Part shown: positions 53,934 to 62,195 of the stretch, piece by piece
Numbering within the stretch: the first letter of the stretch is position 1
Layout: every line of letters starts with the position of its first letter
NCBI GenBank assembly: GCA_021783135.1
Contig: JAJXUE010000004.1
Location: forward strand, 1-64,000
Length of the DNA stretch: 64,000 nt
Direction of reading: 5' to 3'
From: Bacillota bacterium
GTDB taxonomy: Bacteria; Bacillota; Desulfitobacteriia; Desulfitobacteriales; JAJXUE01
Made by a program: the position numbers and the translations under genes
The notes under the pieces: generated by a model
Databases searched by the model: none
What the model saw: the letters and a program-made list of their open reading frames with translations, nothing else
Told to the model about the DNA's origin: nothing

Positions 53934-54050
53934 ATGAAAAAGGTGGATCCAGGTAGTTTTAGTTTTCTGCAACCCGGCTGGTTCGCTCTGCATGCCATCG
54001 CTATTGGCGGCATGTTCTTGTTAGGTCGCAATATATCGCATAGAGATTAG
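53934..54050 (+). CDS. 38-aa membrane mini-protein
   Basis: ATG at 53934 lies 6 bases after a perfect AAAGGAGG. The frame encodes 38 residues: a polar N-terminus with PGSFSFLQPGW and one membrane span (about 16-31), ending RNISHRD. A terminator follows 37 bases later, so it forms a complete one-gene unit. The family is not named, but the ideal ribosome site and terminator make it convincing. Confidence 0.8.
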   Translation: MKKVDPGSFSFLQPGWFALHAIAIGGMFLLGRNISHRD

Positions 54051-54086
54051 GTGGAGTAAGCACAGGTAAATGAACTGTCCCCAGCT

Positions 54087-54120
54087 AAACCCGCAGTCTG
54101 AAGTCATTGCGGGTTTTCTT
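54087..54120 (+). terminator. Terminator of the 38-aa gene
   Basis: Stem AAACCCGCA with TGCGGGTTT, 12-base loop, followed by TTTTCTT (partly from the stem). Confidence 0.85.
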
Positions 54121-54164
54121 TGATCGCACAGAACGGATAAAATTGACTGACATTGCGCCCTTAC

Positions 54165-54193
54165 CTGACGCAAGAGCTATAATGTGTTATAAT
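54165..54193 (+). promoter_or_regulatory. Promoter of the DUF2225 gene
   Basis: CTGACG (54165-54170), 17 bases, TATAAT (54188-54193). A second TATAAT at 54178-54183 lacks a good -35. Confidence 0.45.
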
Positions 54194-54237
54194 TATTTAC
54201 AGATTTATTTACTTGTGACAATGAAAGGCTGGCAAAT

Positions 54238-54924
54238 ATGACCACCGATGTTAACTCCCTTTACGAAAAGAAGGTTACATGCTTAAACTGTGCTAAACCC
54301 TTTAAAACTATGAAAGTGCGTTCGAGTTTTTGCAACCCGGTCAAAACCGACAGTGACTTTTTTGTATATTATGATAAACCCGAGAACAATCCCTACTATT
54401 ACGCTGTAAGCATTTGCCCGGAATGCGGCTTTGCCTTTACGGATCAGTTCAGCAACTACTTTAGCGTTAAAGCCAAAGAACAAATTTCCAGCCAAATTAC
54501 CCAACAATGGCAAAAACAAAATTTCGGTTTAATCCGCGATTTTCCGCTTGCGGTTGCATCCTACAAATTGGCACTTTATGCAGCGGAATTAAAAGAGGAA
54601 AAACAATTGGTTATCGCGGGATTAAGCCTGCGACTCGCAGGTCTTTACCGTGCGCAAAATGATGTCGAACAGGAAAAGCGATTTTTGGAAATTGCTTTAG
54701 AGCACTACATAACTGCATATTCGCAAGGGGAGCCGGACAGGATGTCCGAACCAAAAATACTGTACTTAATCGGTGAATTAAGCCGCCGCGTGGGCTTATA
54801 TCAACAAGCAACGCTTTACTTTTCCAAAGTTGTCGAACATCCAAACCGCAACAGCGATTTACAAAGCTTAAAGCTGGCACGAGAGCAATGGTTGGAAATC
54901 AAAGAACATCTTGCCAACCAATAG
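54238..54924 (+). CDS. DUF2225 family protein
   Basis: A 228-residue protein with an N-terminal zinc-ribbon part (VTCLNCAKPF; ICPECGFAF) and a C-terminal helical region of TPR-like pairs (ASYKLALYAAELKEEKQLVIAGLSLRLAGLY; ILYLIGELSRRVGLYQQATLYFSKVV). This is the DUF2225 layout found widely in Firmicutes. AAAGG precedes the ATG. Function unknown; TPR-type helices suggest protein binding. Confidence 0.85.
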   Translation: MTTDVNSLYEKKVTCLNCAKPFKTMKVRSSFCNPVKTDSDFFVYYDKPENNPYYYAVSICPECGFAFTDQFSNYFSVKAKEQISSQITQQWQKQNFGLIRDFPLAVASYKLALYAAELKEEKQLVIAGLSLRLAGLYRAQNDVEQEKRFLEIALEHYITAYSQGEPDRMSEPKILYLIGELSRRVGLYQQATLYFSKVVEHPNRNSDLQSLKLAREQWLEIKEHLANQ

Positions 54925-54932
54925 GTTAATCA

Positions 54933-54962
54933 GCCAAACGCTTGCAGTAATGCAAGCGTTTG
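54933..54962. terminator. Hairpin after the DUF2225 gene
   Basis: Perfect 13-bp stem CCAAACGCTTGCA / TGCAAGCGTTTGG with a GTAA loop. No T-tail, so termination is not certain. Confidence 0.6.
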
Positions 54963-55037
54963 GACGTAATGCAATTGAAAGTTTAAATTGCCGTTTTACC
55001 AGATATGGATTAAAATACAATTAAAGAGGTGGATAAA

Positions 55038-55316
55038 GTGATTATTAATTATACCGAAAAAGAAGTTCGTGAGGCTTTTCAACGTTATGTTAAAGAGCAC
55101 GGCCCACAATGTTGCGACTGCCTTCAGTGCGAGGAGGATATTTTGGCGCTTACACTCAACCAGCTTCCGCCCCGTTACGTGACCTCACATAAAGGCGAAG
55201 TAATTACTGATTTTCAATTTAGCGAACCACCCGATAATACTAAGGTCTTGACAGCCCTAGTTAAATCCATTGACGTCGTCTGTCGAACTCCATCCCACCC
55301 TATGGAACAAGCTTAG
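55038..55316 (+). CDS. ComFB-family protein
   Basis: About 92 residues, late-competence ComFB fold: EKEVREAFQRYVKEHGPQCCDCLQCEEDILALTLNQLPPRYVTSHKGEV. The cysteines in CCDCLQC probably bind zinc. ComFB-like domains are found alone in many Firmicutes without competence genes. Start: GTG 55038, 6 bases after AGAGGTG; another GTG 9 bases earlier lies within that site. No other com gene is nearby. Confidence 0.85.
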   Translation: MIINYTEKEVREAFQRYVKEHGPQCCDCLQCEEDILALTLNQLPPRYVTSHKGEVITDFQFSEPPDNTKVLTALVKSIDVVCRTPSHPMEQA

Positions 55317-55325
55317 TAACCCACA

Positions 55326-55352
55326 AACCTGCCTGCCAAGGCGGGTTTTTTT
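55326..55352 (+). terminator. Terminator of the ComFB gene
   Basis: Stem CCTGCC / GGCGGG with a 6-base loop, followed by seven T. Confidence 0.85.
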
Positions 55353-55420
55353 CATATTACGTAGATGGGCATACCAGCAACTCCTTTCCCGTATGTATAG
55401 TAACAACGGGAGGTGAGCTG

Positions 55421-56161
55421 ATGCGTATCTTGTATTTCTCGCTACGCCGAGGTGCAATTGTCGTACCATTCGTCTTTATCATCATTGGCATAATTTTATA
55501 TTTGATTTCGTGCCGTTCTGAGCCCACCCTTATCCGCACCCCAGGAACATTTTATATGGTGCACACGCAAAATAAAGTAGTGTCGCTTACTTTTGACGAT
55601 GGGCCTGATCCGCTGTTTACGCCACAAGTACTGGATATTCTCAAAGAAGAGAATGTCAAGGCAACTTTTTTTGTCATTGGCAAGGCAGCTGAAGCCAATC
55701 CCGCAATTTTGCAGCGTATTATCGGTGAAGGTCACGTCATTGGTAACCACAGTTATACTCATGACTATCGCCAACGCACTTTAGCAACAGAGATTGCCAA
55801 AACCGACCAGGTTGTTTTTGCTGCCACCCACGCCCACACCCATTTTTATCGGCCACCGGGCGGAATAGTTGCCAAAGCTCAGCTGGAAATTGTTAAAACC
55901 AACGGACATATTTTTACCCTATGGAGTTTGGACAGTCGAGACTGGGTTAACCCTGGGCCTACACAAATTCTGCGTACAGTTGTTGACAACGTATTTCCGG
56001 GATCAATCATTCTTTTGCATGACGGAGGAGATAGACGGGGGCAAACTATTGCTGCCCTGCCCACAATTATTACCCGCTTGCGTTCAATGGGCTATAGTTT
56101 TGTGTCGCTCGAGGAGCTACGTCACATGGATAATTCCAGTATTCCTACCGGCTGGGAATAA
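55421..56161 (+). CDS. Polysaccharide deacetylase (NodB/PdaA-like)
   Basis: A 246-residue enzyme with an N-terminal membrane anchor (VVPFVFIIIGIILYLI, about 11-26) and an extracytoplasmic NodB domain. Motifs in order: TFDDGPDP (catalytic Asp, metal Asp), IGNHSYTHDY (HxxxH), YRPPGG, WSLDSRDW and ILLHDGG. It removes acetyl groups from cell-wall or spore-cortex glycans. GGGAGG precedes the ATG. A role in sporulation or wall remodelling is inferred. Confidence 0.92.
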   Translation: MRILYFSLRRGAIVVPFVFIIIGIILYLISCRSEPTLIRTPGTFYMVHTQNKVVSLTFDDGPDPLFTPQVLDILKEENVKATFFVIGKAAEANPAILQRIIGEGHVIGNHSYTHDYRQRTLATEIAKTDQVVFAATHAHTHFYRPPGGIVAKAQLEIVKTNGHIFTLWSLDSRDWVNPGPTQILRTVVDNVFPGSIILLHDGGDRRGQTIAALPTIITRLRSMGYSFVSLEELRHMDNSSIPTGWE

Positions 56162-56286
56162 GGTCTCGGTTTAAATTAGTAATAGGTTCGGGATGTCACC
56201 AACAAACCGGGCCTTACTTTTATTTGAAGGCCTTCCTTATTCGAGGGCTTATAATATTGAGGGATTGCAACATTTGGGGCCTATCC

Positions 56287-59200
56287 TTATTTCGCGTCGC
56301 ACTTAATTGAATTAAGTCCTTTATCAGCAGAGCCCAGCAATTTGGTCCTCACACCGTCTAGCCCTTGATATGCTACGGGCACAATAACTAGAGTTAAAAT
56401 AGTTGAAGTAGCCAAACCTGAGATTACTACAATTGCCATCGACCGCGAAATCAGTCCTCCCTCCGATGAAACTGCTAATGGCAATAGGGCACAAACTGTG
56501 GCCACGGCCGTCATTAAAATAGGTCTTAGTCTGGTTACCCCAGCCTCGAGCAGCGCTGTTTCCCGTTCCATGCCACTTTGACGATTTTGCAGTACCCGAT
56601 CGACCAATACTATCGCATTCGTAACAACTATACCGATCAACATCAAGAAACCCACCATAGCTGGTACCCCCAGCGATTCGCCTGATATGTAAAGTCCAGC
56701 CAAACCACCCACCATGATGAAAGGCAACGCAAACAAGATAGCCAAGGGAGCAAGCATTTCGCCGAATGCAACCAGCATAACCATATAAACCAGCAATACC
56801 GCAATTATCATGGCTAACCCCAGATTAGTAAAACCGTCCTGCATTTCCTTGGATTCTCCTGCGTAGCTATAGCTCACACCAGGCGGAAGCACAAGCGTGC
56901 TAACCCTGGTTTCCACCGCTTTTTGTACTCCGGAAGAATTGTCAGTCGTAAAGCGCCCTTCCACTGAAACATACTCCTGTTGATTCAGCCTTTGGATAGA
57001 AGTAGGGCCTGGCTGGATGCTCACTGCTGCAATGTCAGCAAGTTTGATACGTTCACCTGTCATGTTGGTGATATGCAAGCTACGAATCGTATCTAAGGTA
57101 TCCAACCCATCTGCCTGCAAACCTAAGTTGACTTCGGCGGGATTGCCCGCCAGCTCCACTGTCATTACACTGTCTCCTTCAAGCATCTGGCGTACTGACA
57201 TGGCCACCATAGCCGGATTCAAGCCGTGCTTGGCCGCTGCTGCCGGATCAACCTCGATAGAAAGTTGCGGTTTAACTGCAGACAGATTAGTATGCACATT
57301 CGACAAGCCGGGGACATCTTTGATACTTCGTTCGATCATATCTCCTGCTTGGTGCAACGAGCTTATATCCGTTCCTTTAAGGATCATGACCAACCCGCCA
57401 TAGCCAGAAGCAATTCCTACGGGTGTCAAGGCTACAGTGGCGTCAGAGTCAAATTTTTCAGTTGCCTGCTGCAAATCCTGCTCAAACTTGTTAGTATCCA
57501 CTTTTGCAATTTCGTCTTGCATCTCGATGGATACAGCAAGTTCTTCACCGCTTACTAGAGTTTGATAGCTCTTTACATCGCTGCGCCCATGTAAAAAATT
57601 TTCCACTTTAGAAGCCAGCGCATCTGTTTTTTCGCTCGCTGTACCAACGGGCATTGTTACCTGCAGATTGTAGGAGACAGTCTTTTCCGTCGGTAAAAAA
57701 TTCTGAGGAATTTGGGGCAACAACAATAGCGAACCGGCAAATACGAGTGTAGCTATCCCGGTAACCAGGAGTTTGTGCCGCAAGGCCCAACGCAAAAATA
57801 GACGATATCCACGTTGGAGGGTATTTTCCCGCGATTCGTGCTGTTTAATATTGAGTAGAAACAGTTTCGCGACCAATGGAACTACGGTCATCGCTACCAG
57901 CAATGAAAATATGATTGAAACCATCACTGCGATGCCGAAGGGCCTAAAATACTTTCCTACGATCCCCGGCACAAACATTAAAGGAGCAAAAACTGCTACA
58001 GTTGTAATCGTTGACGAGGTTACGGCCTGCCCAACTTCTGTGGTAGCTTGAGCCACGAGTTCGGGTGACCGCTCTTCACTCAGCCTCACCCTCCGGTAGA
58101 TATTTTCAATTACAACGATAGAATCATCCACTACTCTACCCACTGCCACGGCTATCCCGGCAAGGGTCATAATATTCAGGCTGTAATTCAGCAGATATAA
58201 AGTAATCAGCGAGGCAAATATGGACAAAGGTATCGATAACACCGCCACAATAGTGGAACGCCAATTGCGCAAAAACACGAACGTTATCAGCATGGCAAAC
58301 AATGCGCCTAAAATAGCCTCCCGTTGCATCGAGCTAACAGAAGATTTGATTTGCTGGGCACTGTTCCGCAGCTTAGTCAGCTTGTAGCCTTGCGGCAAAA
58401 CTAATTCTGCGAGCTTGGCATTGACTTGCTTAATTAAATCCACGACATTGGTTCCTGCTTGGGCCTCAATACCCAACACAACTGCCGGTTGACCATTTAA
58501 ACGGTTGATTACCGAGTCCTTGTCAGCGGCATAGCTTACCTTCGCGATATCGCCCAGCTTGATGACACGAATGCGTAAGACCGGCTTAACCTCAAGAGCA
58601 CTGTCACCGCTAGCCGAGGCGTTGTCAGGTAAGCTTTTCAAAACGCTGACCGTGTCAGCGCCAGTGTGCTGTAATTGGGCTTGAATAGAACTGAGTTGTT
58701 TTTGCAAGGATTTTAGCTGGGCATCATTCTTAACCGCAGTCGCTTTAGTCTGCGCAATTTCTTGTTGTAGATAACCTATTTTGTTCAAATCTTGCGGTTG
58801 CGCCTGCTGAGCAAGCGCCAATTGCTGGGCATAACCGGCCAAAGTTGTCTGTTCAAGTGCCAGTTTAGCAGTCAGACCACTAATTCCCTGTGACAATTGG
58901 ATTTGGGCCTGTAACAGCATTTGGCCTTGCGTCAGGTTACCCAGTCCTGCACCGATTTTGCTGAGACTATCACCTACTGCACCAAATCCATCGCCTACTG
59001 ATTTAAAGGCGTTGCTTAGACTGCTCATGTCCTGCTCAACAATAACCAGATTCATATTTTGCGCGTCTGCAATGGATTTTAGTTTGCTGCCCACTTCCAC
59101 ATTTAAGGCCTTGCCGTCTAAAGTAACTTGTCCGGCCGGAATTCCAATATTATTAGCCTGCAAAGCCTGTTTCACTTGATCCAGGCTCAACTGTTCAGTT

Positions 59201-59775
59201 TTGAGTTTAGCCGGATCCAGCTTAACATTAAGTTGTTTAACGGCTGTGCCCTGAACATCGATAGCCGCAATTCCTTGCACCGAAGCAAACAGTGGCTTCA
59301 CATGCTCATCAACGTATTGCTGGATTATGGACTGTTCAACGTTACCGGTAATGCCAAAGGAAACAACCGGGACTGCATTAGGTCCTTCGAGCGACAACTG
59401 TGGTTTTTGCACCCCGTCAGGTAATTTAAGGGTAGCCAAAGCACTGTTAACATCCTTCTCCGCCTGATCCATCGCCACGTTCAGGTCGAATTCTAAAGTT
59501 GCAGCCACATAACTACTGCCGGAAGTCAAATAGAGATTCTTTAAACCTTTTAAGCCCGCCAACCCCTGTTCCAAGGGCTTGCCGACATTATCAAGTCCCT
59601 GCGCGGGCGTGGCACCCGGATACGGTACAACCACCTGCAAATACGGTATGTCAACGTTAGGCATCTCCTCCATTTTCATTGCGCCGTTGGCATAAAGACC
59701 TCCGGCTATAATCATAATCATAGCCAAAAAAATCAAACCTGCATTGCGCATGGCAAACTTTATCCAACGATACAT
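56287..59775 (-). CDS. RND-family efflux pump with large coiled-coil insert
   Basis: A 1162-residue AcrB/SwrC-type proton antiporter with twelve spans. The transmembrane-4 acidic pair is present (AVAVGRVVDDSIVVIENIYRR), as are two porter domains. Typical monoderm homologs have about 1030-1065 residues; the extra length comes from roughly residues 248-398, an Ala/Gln/Leu-rich helical hairpin (for example LLQAQIQLSQGISGLTAKL and KSLQKQLSSIQAQL) following the docking-hairpin region of the first porter half. No membrane-fusion or outer-membrane partner is adjacent. GGGAGG precedes the ATG. Substrate unknown. Confidence 0.93.
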   Translation of the reverse strand: MYRWIKFAMRNAGLIFLAMIMIIAGGLYANGAMKMEEMPNVDIPYLQVVVPYPGATPAQGLDNVGKPLEQGLAGLKGLKNLYLTSGSSYVAATLEFDLNVAMDQAEKDVNSALATLKLPDGVQKPQLSLEGPNAVPVVSFGITGNVEQSIIQQYVDEHVKPLFASVQGIAAIDVQGTAVKQLNVKLDPAKLKTEQLSLDQVKQALQANNIGIPAGQVTLDGKALNVEVGSKLKSIADAQNMNLVIVEQDMSSLSNAFKSVGDGFGAVGDSLSKIGAGLGNLTQGQMLLQAQIQLSQGISGLTAKLALEQTTLAGYAQQLALAQQAQPQDLNKIGYLQQEIAQTKATAVKNDAQLKSLQKQLSSIQAQLQHTGADTVSVLKSLPDNASASGDSALEVKPVLRIRVIKLGDIAKVSYAADKDSVINRLNGQPAVVLGIEAQAGTNVVDLIKQVNAKLAELVLPQGYKLTKLRNSAQQIKSSVSSMQREAILGALFAMLITFVFLRNWRSTIVAVLSIPLSIFASLITLYLLNYSLNIMTLAGIAVAVGRVVDDSIVVIENIYRRVRLSEERSPELVAQATTEVGQAVTSSTITTVAVFAPLMFVPGIVGKYFRPFGIAVMVSIIFSLLVAMTVVPLVAKLFLLNIKQHESRENTLQRGYRLFLRWALRHKLLVTGIATLVFAGSLLLLPQIPQNFLPTEKTVSYNLQVTMPVGTASEKTDALASKVENFLHGRSDVKSYQTLVSGEELAVSIEMQDEIAKVDTNKFEQDLQQATEKFDSDATVALTPVGIASGYGGLVMILKGTDISSLHQAGDMIERSIKDVPGLSNVHTNLSAVKPQLSIEVDPAAAAKHGLNPAMVAMSVRQMLEGDSVMTVELAGNPAEVNLGLQADGLDTLDTIRSLHITNMTGERIKLADIAAVSIQPGPTSIQRLNQQEYVSVEGRFTTDNSSGVQKAVETRVSTLVLPPGVSYSYAGESKEMQDGFTNLGLAMIIAVLLVYMVMLVAFGEMLAPLAILFALPFIMVGGLAGLYISGESLGVPAMVGFLMLIGIVVTNAIVLVDRVLQNRQSGMERETALLEAGVTRLRPILMTAVATVCALLPLAVSSEGGLISRSMAIVVISGLATSTILTLVIVPVAYQGLDGVRTKLLGSADKGLNSIKCDAK

Positions 59776-59886
59776 GCTTTACCTCCCACTCCAATTTTAA
59801 CCTTTCCGTCAAAATCTAAGATATGCAAGCCGTTGGTCGAACATCCCTAAAAAGACTCAAGTGCACCATTAGCGCTATCTTTAGCT

Positions 59887-59913
59887 ACATTTGCAGCACC
59901 CAAGCATATGATA
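59887..59913 (+). promoter_or_regulatory. Sigma-K-like promoter
   Basis: AC at 59887-59888, 16 bases, then CATATGATA at 59905-59913, matching the sigma-K pattern AC-N16/17-CATA-N3-TA known from Bacillus. It lies about 38 bases before the Tyr/Pro-rich mini-gene. The motif is short and can arise by chance. Confidence 0.4.
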
Positions 59914-59950
59914 TATGGTATAAATTGCCACGTGGAAGGAGTGTAGTCAA

Positions 59951-60097
59951 ATGCCTTTCTTTGGTTTTTTCCCGGGCTTGGTTTTTGGTACCCTATTAGG
60001 TAGCGCGATTGCTCCTCGGTATTACCCGTACCCGGCATATGCCCCGTATTCCCGACCGTATCCCGCCTATTACCGGGCCTATCCTTTCCCGTATTAG
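59951..60097 (+). CDS. 48-aa Tyr/Pro-rich mini-protein
   Basis: ATG at 59951, 9 bases after AAGGAG. The N-terminal 20 residues form a glycine-rich hydrophobic segment (FFPGLVFGTLLGSAIAP) and the rest is a Tyr-Pro-Ala-Arg repeat tail (RYYPYPAYAPYSRPYP and onward). Such composition is typical of small spore-coat or crust proteins. The sigma-K-like promoter upstream agrees, but the assignment is inference. Single-gene unit in an otherwise non-coding stretch. Confidence 0.7.
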   Translation: MPFFGFFPGLVFGTLLGSAIAPRYYPYPAYAPYSRPYPAYYRAYPFPY

Positions 60098-60138
60098 TTC
60101 AGTACTACGCCAGTTTCATTTCTAGGCACTGCCAAGAA

Positions 60139-60210
60139 AAGCGCGCATCGGTTTCCACTGCGCGCTTTTCCTCGTACTATCATCCACTGCTCTCGCCTAG
60201 TTGGCGAGGC
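60139..60210 (+). repeat. Two-hairpin intergenic repeat, copy B
   Basis: Same element and orientation as the copy at 50319-50388 (60 of 68 bases identical). Hairpin 1 here is near perfect, AAGCGCGCA / TGCGCGCTT; hairpin 2 is CTCGCC-TAGTT-GGCGAG. It is located between the mini-gene and the histidine kinase terminator. Confidence 0.8.
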
Positions 60211-60212
60211 AA

Positions 60213-60256
60213 TAAAAACGCAAGACCCTACAGTCACCTTCTGTAGGGTCTTGCGT
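60213..60256 (-). terminator. Terminator of the PocR-domain kinase gene
   Basis: Perfect 16-bp stem ACGCAAGACCCTACAG / CTGTAGGGTCTTGCGT with a 7-base loop, then TTTTTATT on the minus strand. Confidence 0.95.
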
Positions 60257-60304
60257 ATGCACTACCGTCTGATAGTTTCATGGCAGTTGTAACCAGGCAA
60301 TCCC

Positions 60305-61540
60305 TTAGGCCTCTTCATATGCTGTGGGACATTCATCTACCGGTATGATTAAACTTACTGTCGTCCTGCCCTGCTGAGAAGACATTCTAATTCCGTAGGC
60401 GGAACCAAATTGTAATTGCAGGCGCCGATGTACATTGTGCAGACCTATCCCGCACTTAATTTGATCAGGAGTCGCTACGGTGTCGGTAGCGTCCCTCCAT
60501 CCAACACCGTCATCACATACAGCTATTTCAGCTTGAGTCCCGTTGATTTGACCGCGAATAGTTAAATTTCCTACAGTTTCCTTAGGTTCCAAGCCATGGA
60601 CACAGGCGTTTTCCGTCAGGGGTTGCAGACTCAGGAAAGGTATACGAAGCCTCAGCAATTCCGGCGGCACAGCAATACTTACCCTAAGTTTGGCTCCAAA
60701 ACGATTTTTTTGAATCAGCAAATAATTTTCCACATAGTTAATTTCATCCTGTACCGTAACCATTTCGCCTGGGCGATCTAAATTATGGCGCAAAAGGTTC
60801 GATAACGCATACAACGTGTTGACTCCTTTTTCATGTTCCCCTAGAGTTATTAACCCGGTAATCGTATTAAGCGTATTAAACAAAAAATGCGGTTTAATTT
60901 GCGCCTGCAGGGTTTTTAGCTCAGCCTTGTGCAAGGTGTGTTCCAGTTCCTCGATAATCCTGGCCTCCTCCGCCGTTTTTAGTTTTTGGCGGCTGAGTTC
61001 TTCCTGCATCTTGCTTCGATATACCAACTCCACGATATAGTTAACTACAACCTGAATCAACCCACCAGCCGCCTGACACCTGTCCATGCTAATGATTTTA
61101 ATCTCTTGGAAGGATCTCTCTAGAAGCTTGGCTTCAAGTCCTAAGTCTGCTGTAGCCATGAGCATCGCCGCAATCTCATGGGGCTCCGGAGGTGTCAAGT
61201 GCATTTGTCCACAAGTAATCGAACCCCAAAACTGTTCTTCAACCACAATCGGCACCGACATCAACATGACACCGGCGTGGCATTTGCCCATACAGTAATC
61301 GCCAGCCTTAACGGTTTGCAAGCCTAAGTCTGCGTTAGAGCAAATACAGCGCTCTAAACCGCGGGACGTAGAACGAATGGCTTGACAAAACCCGTAAAAA
61401 TAGTCGTGTTTGACTACCGGATAGCCCTGCGCATCATTAATATCAATTGTGATGTCGGTTGCTTGCGTAAAGTTTTTGATAATGTCGATTAACTTGTCCT
61501 GCTCGATTAGTTGCAGTAGATTATCGTTTTGGCCTTCCAT
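60305..61540 (-). CDS. PocR-domain LytS/YesM-type sensor histidine kinase
   Basis: A 411-residue soluble kinase. An N-terminal PocR ligand-binding domain (about 10-170) has the cysteine-rich pattern RCICSNAD and DYCMGKCHAGVMLMSVPI. A short coiled coil (about 175-210) is followed by the His_kinase block LQAQIKPHFLFNTLNTI (phospho-acceptor in PHFLFN) and an ATP domain with LQPLTENACVHGLEP and GIGLHNVHRRL. PocR domains sense small hydrocarbon derivatives such as propanediol-type compounds. No response regulator is adjacent in this window. AGGAGG precedes the ATG. Confidence 0.92.
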   Translation of the reverse strand: MEGQNDNLLQLIEQDKLIDIIKNFTQATDITIDINDAQGYPVVKHDYFYGFCQAIRSTSRGLERCICSNADLGLQTVKAGDYCMGKCHAGVMLMSVPIVVEEQFWGSITCGQMHLTPPEPHEIAAMLMATADLGLEAKLLERSFQEIKIISMDRCQAAGGLIQVVVNYIVELVYRSKMQEELSRQKLKTAEEARIIEELEHTLHKAELKTLQAQIKPHFLFNTLNTITGLITLGEHEKGVNTLYALSNLLRHNLDRPGEMVTVQDEINYVENYLLIQKNRFGAKLRVSIAVPPELLRLRIPFLSLQPLTENACVHGLEPKETVGNLTIRGQINGTQAEIAVCDDGVGWRDATDTVATPDQIKCGIGLHNVHRRLQLQFGSAYGIRMSSQQGRTTVSLIIPVDECPTAYEEA

Positions 61541-61549
61541 CTAAACCTC

Positions 61550-62074
61550 CTAATCCACCTCAAACTCTGCGGGGCCTTCCAGCATGTATTGCACAATTAC
61601 CACGTCCAACCAGCGCCCAAATTTTTTACCCACTTCGCGATAACGTCCCACGCGTTCCATAGCAAATTTATCTGCCAGGGCTAAGCTGGCCTCATTGTTC
61701 CCGGCTATAAGCCCAAGAATTGAGTGGTATCCCAAATCACGGGCCTCTGCCAACAGTTGCGTTAACAACAGAGCCCCGACACCTTGCCCCCGATATGCCT
61801 GATGCACATAAATTGAGAATTCCACACTCGGCGCATATGCTGGCCGCGTATGAAACGGGGATAAGCTTCCCCACCCGACAACTTGCTCGTTTGCTACCGC
61901 GGAAAATAACGGATATTTGGGGTTTTGATGCATAGCAAACCATTCTTGTCGTTCTGCCATGCTCTTGGCTTCCGTATCAAAGGTTGCAGTCCCGCGCAAC
62001 ACCTGTTCATTATATATCTCGCGCAAGGCAGGAATATCTTCCGGCCTGCTCAAACGGATTGTAAAAGTTTCCAT
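61550..62074 (-). CDS. GNAT acetyltransferase, phosphinothricin/methionine-sulfone type
   Basis: A 174-residue acetyltransferase. Pat/YncA-type signatures: IYNEQVLRGTATFDTEAKS, GWGSLSPFHTRPAYAPSVEFSIYVHQAYRGQGVG (acetyl-CoA loop QAYRGQGVG) and IAGNNEASLALADKF. These enzymes acetylate phosphinothricin, methionine sulfone or related amino acids. Start at ATG 62074 behind AGGAGG; a GTG two codons upstream is less likely. It ends 9 bases before the kinase start, so the two are probably co-transcribed. Confidence 0.9.
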   Translation of the reverse strand: METFTIRLSRPEDIPALREIYNEQVLRGTATFDTEAKSMAERQEWFAMHQNPKYPLFSAVANEQVVGWGSLSPFHTRPAYAPSVEFSIYVHQAYRGQGVGALLLTQLLAEARDLGYHSILGLIAGNNEASLALADKFAMERVGRYREVGKKFGRWLDVVIVQYMLEGPAEFEVD

Positions 62075-62195
62075 GCCCACTCCTCCTGTTTTTTACTTCC
62101 TTTACATTGTAACTCAAGTACATTGTAAATCAAGCTGAGCAGGCTTGAAAATATGTCTACCCAAATGCGCCAAAGCTAAAAATTTGCGTCGCATC

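Noticed and set aside
55038..55316. ComFB as evidence for a competence locus
   Set aside because: No other competence gene is in the neighbourhood; ComFB domains are common outside competence systems.
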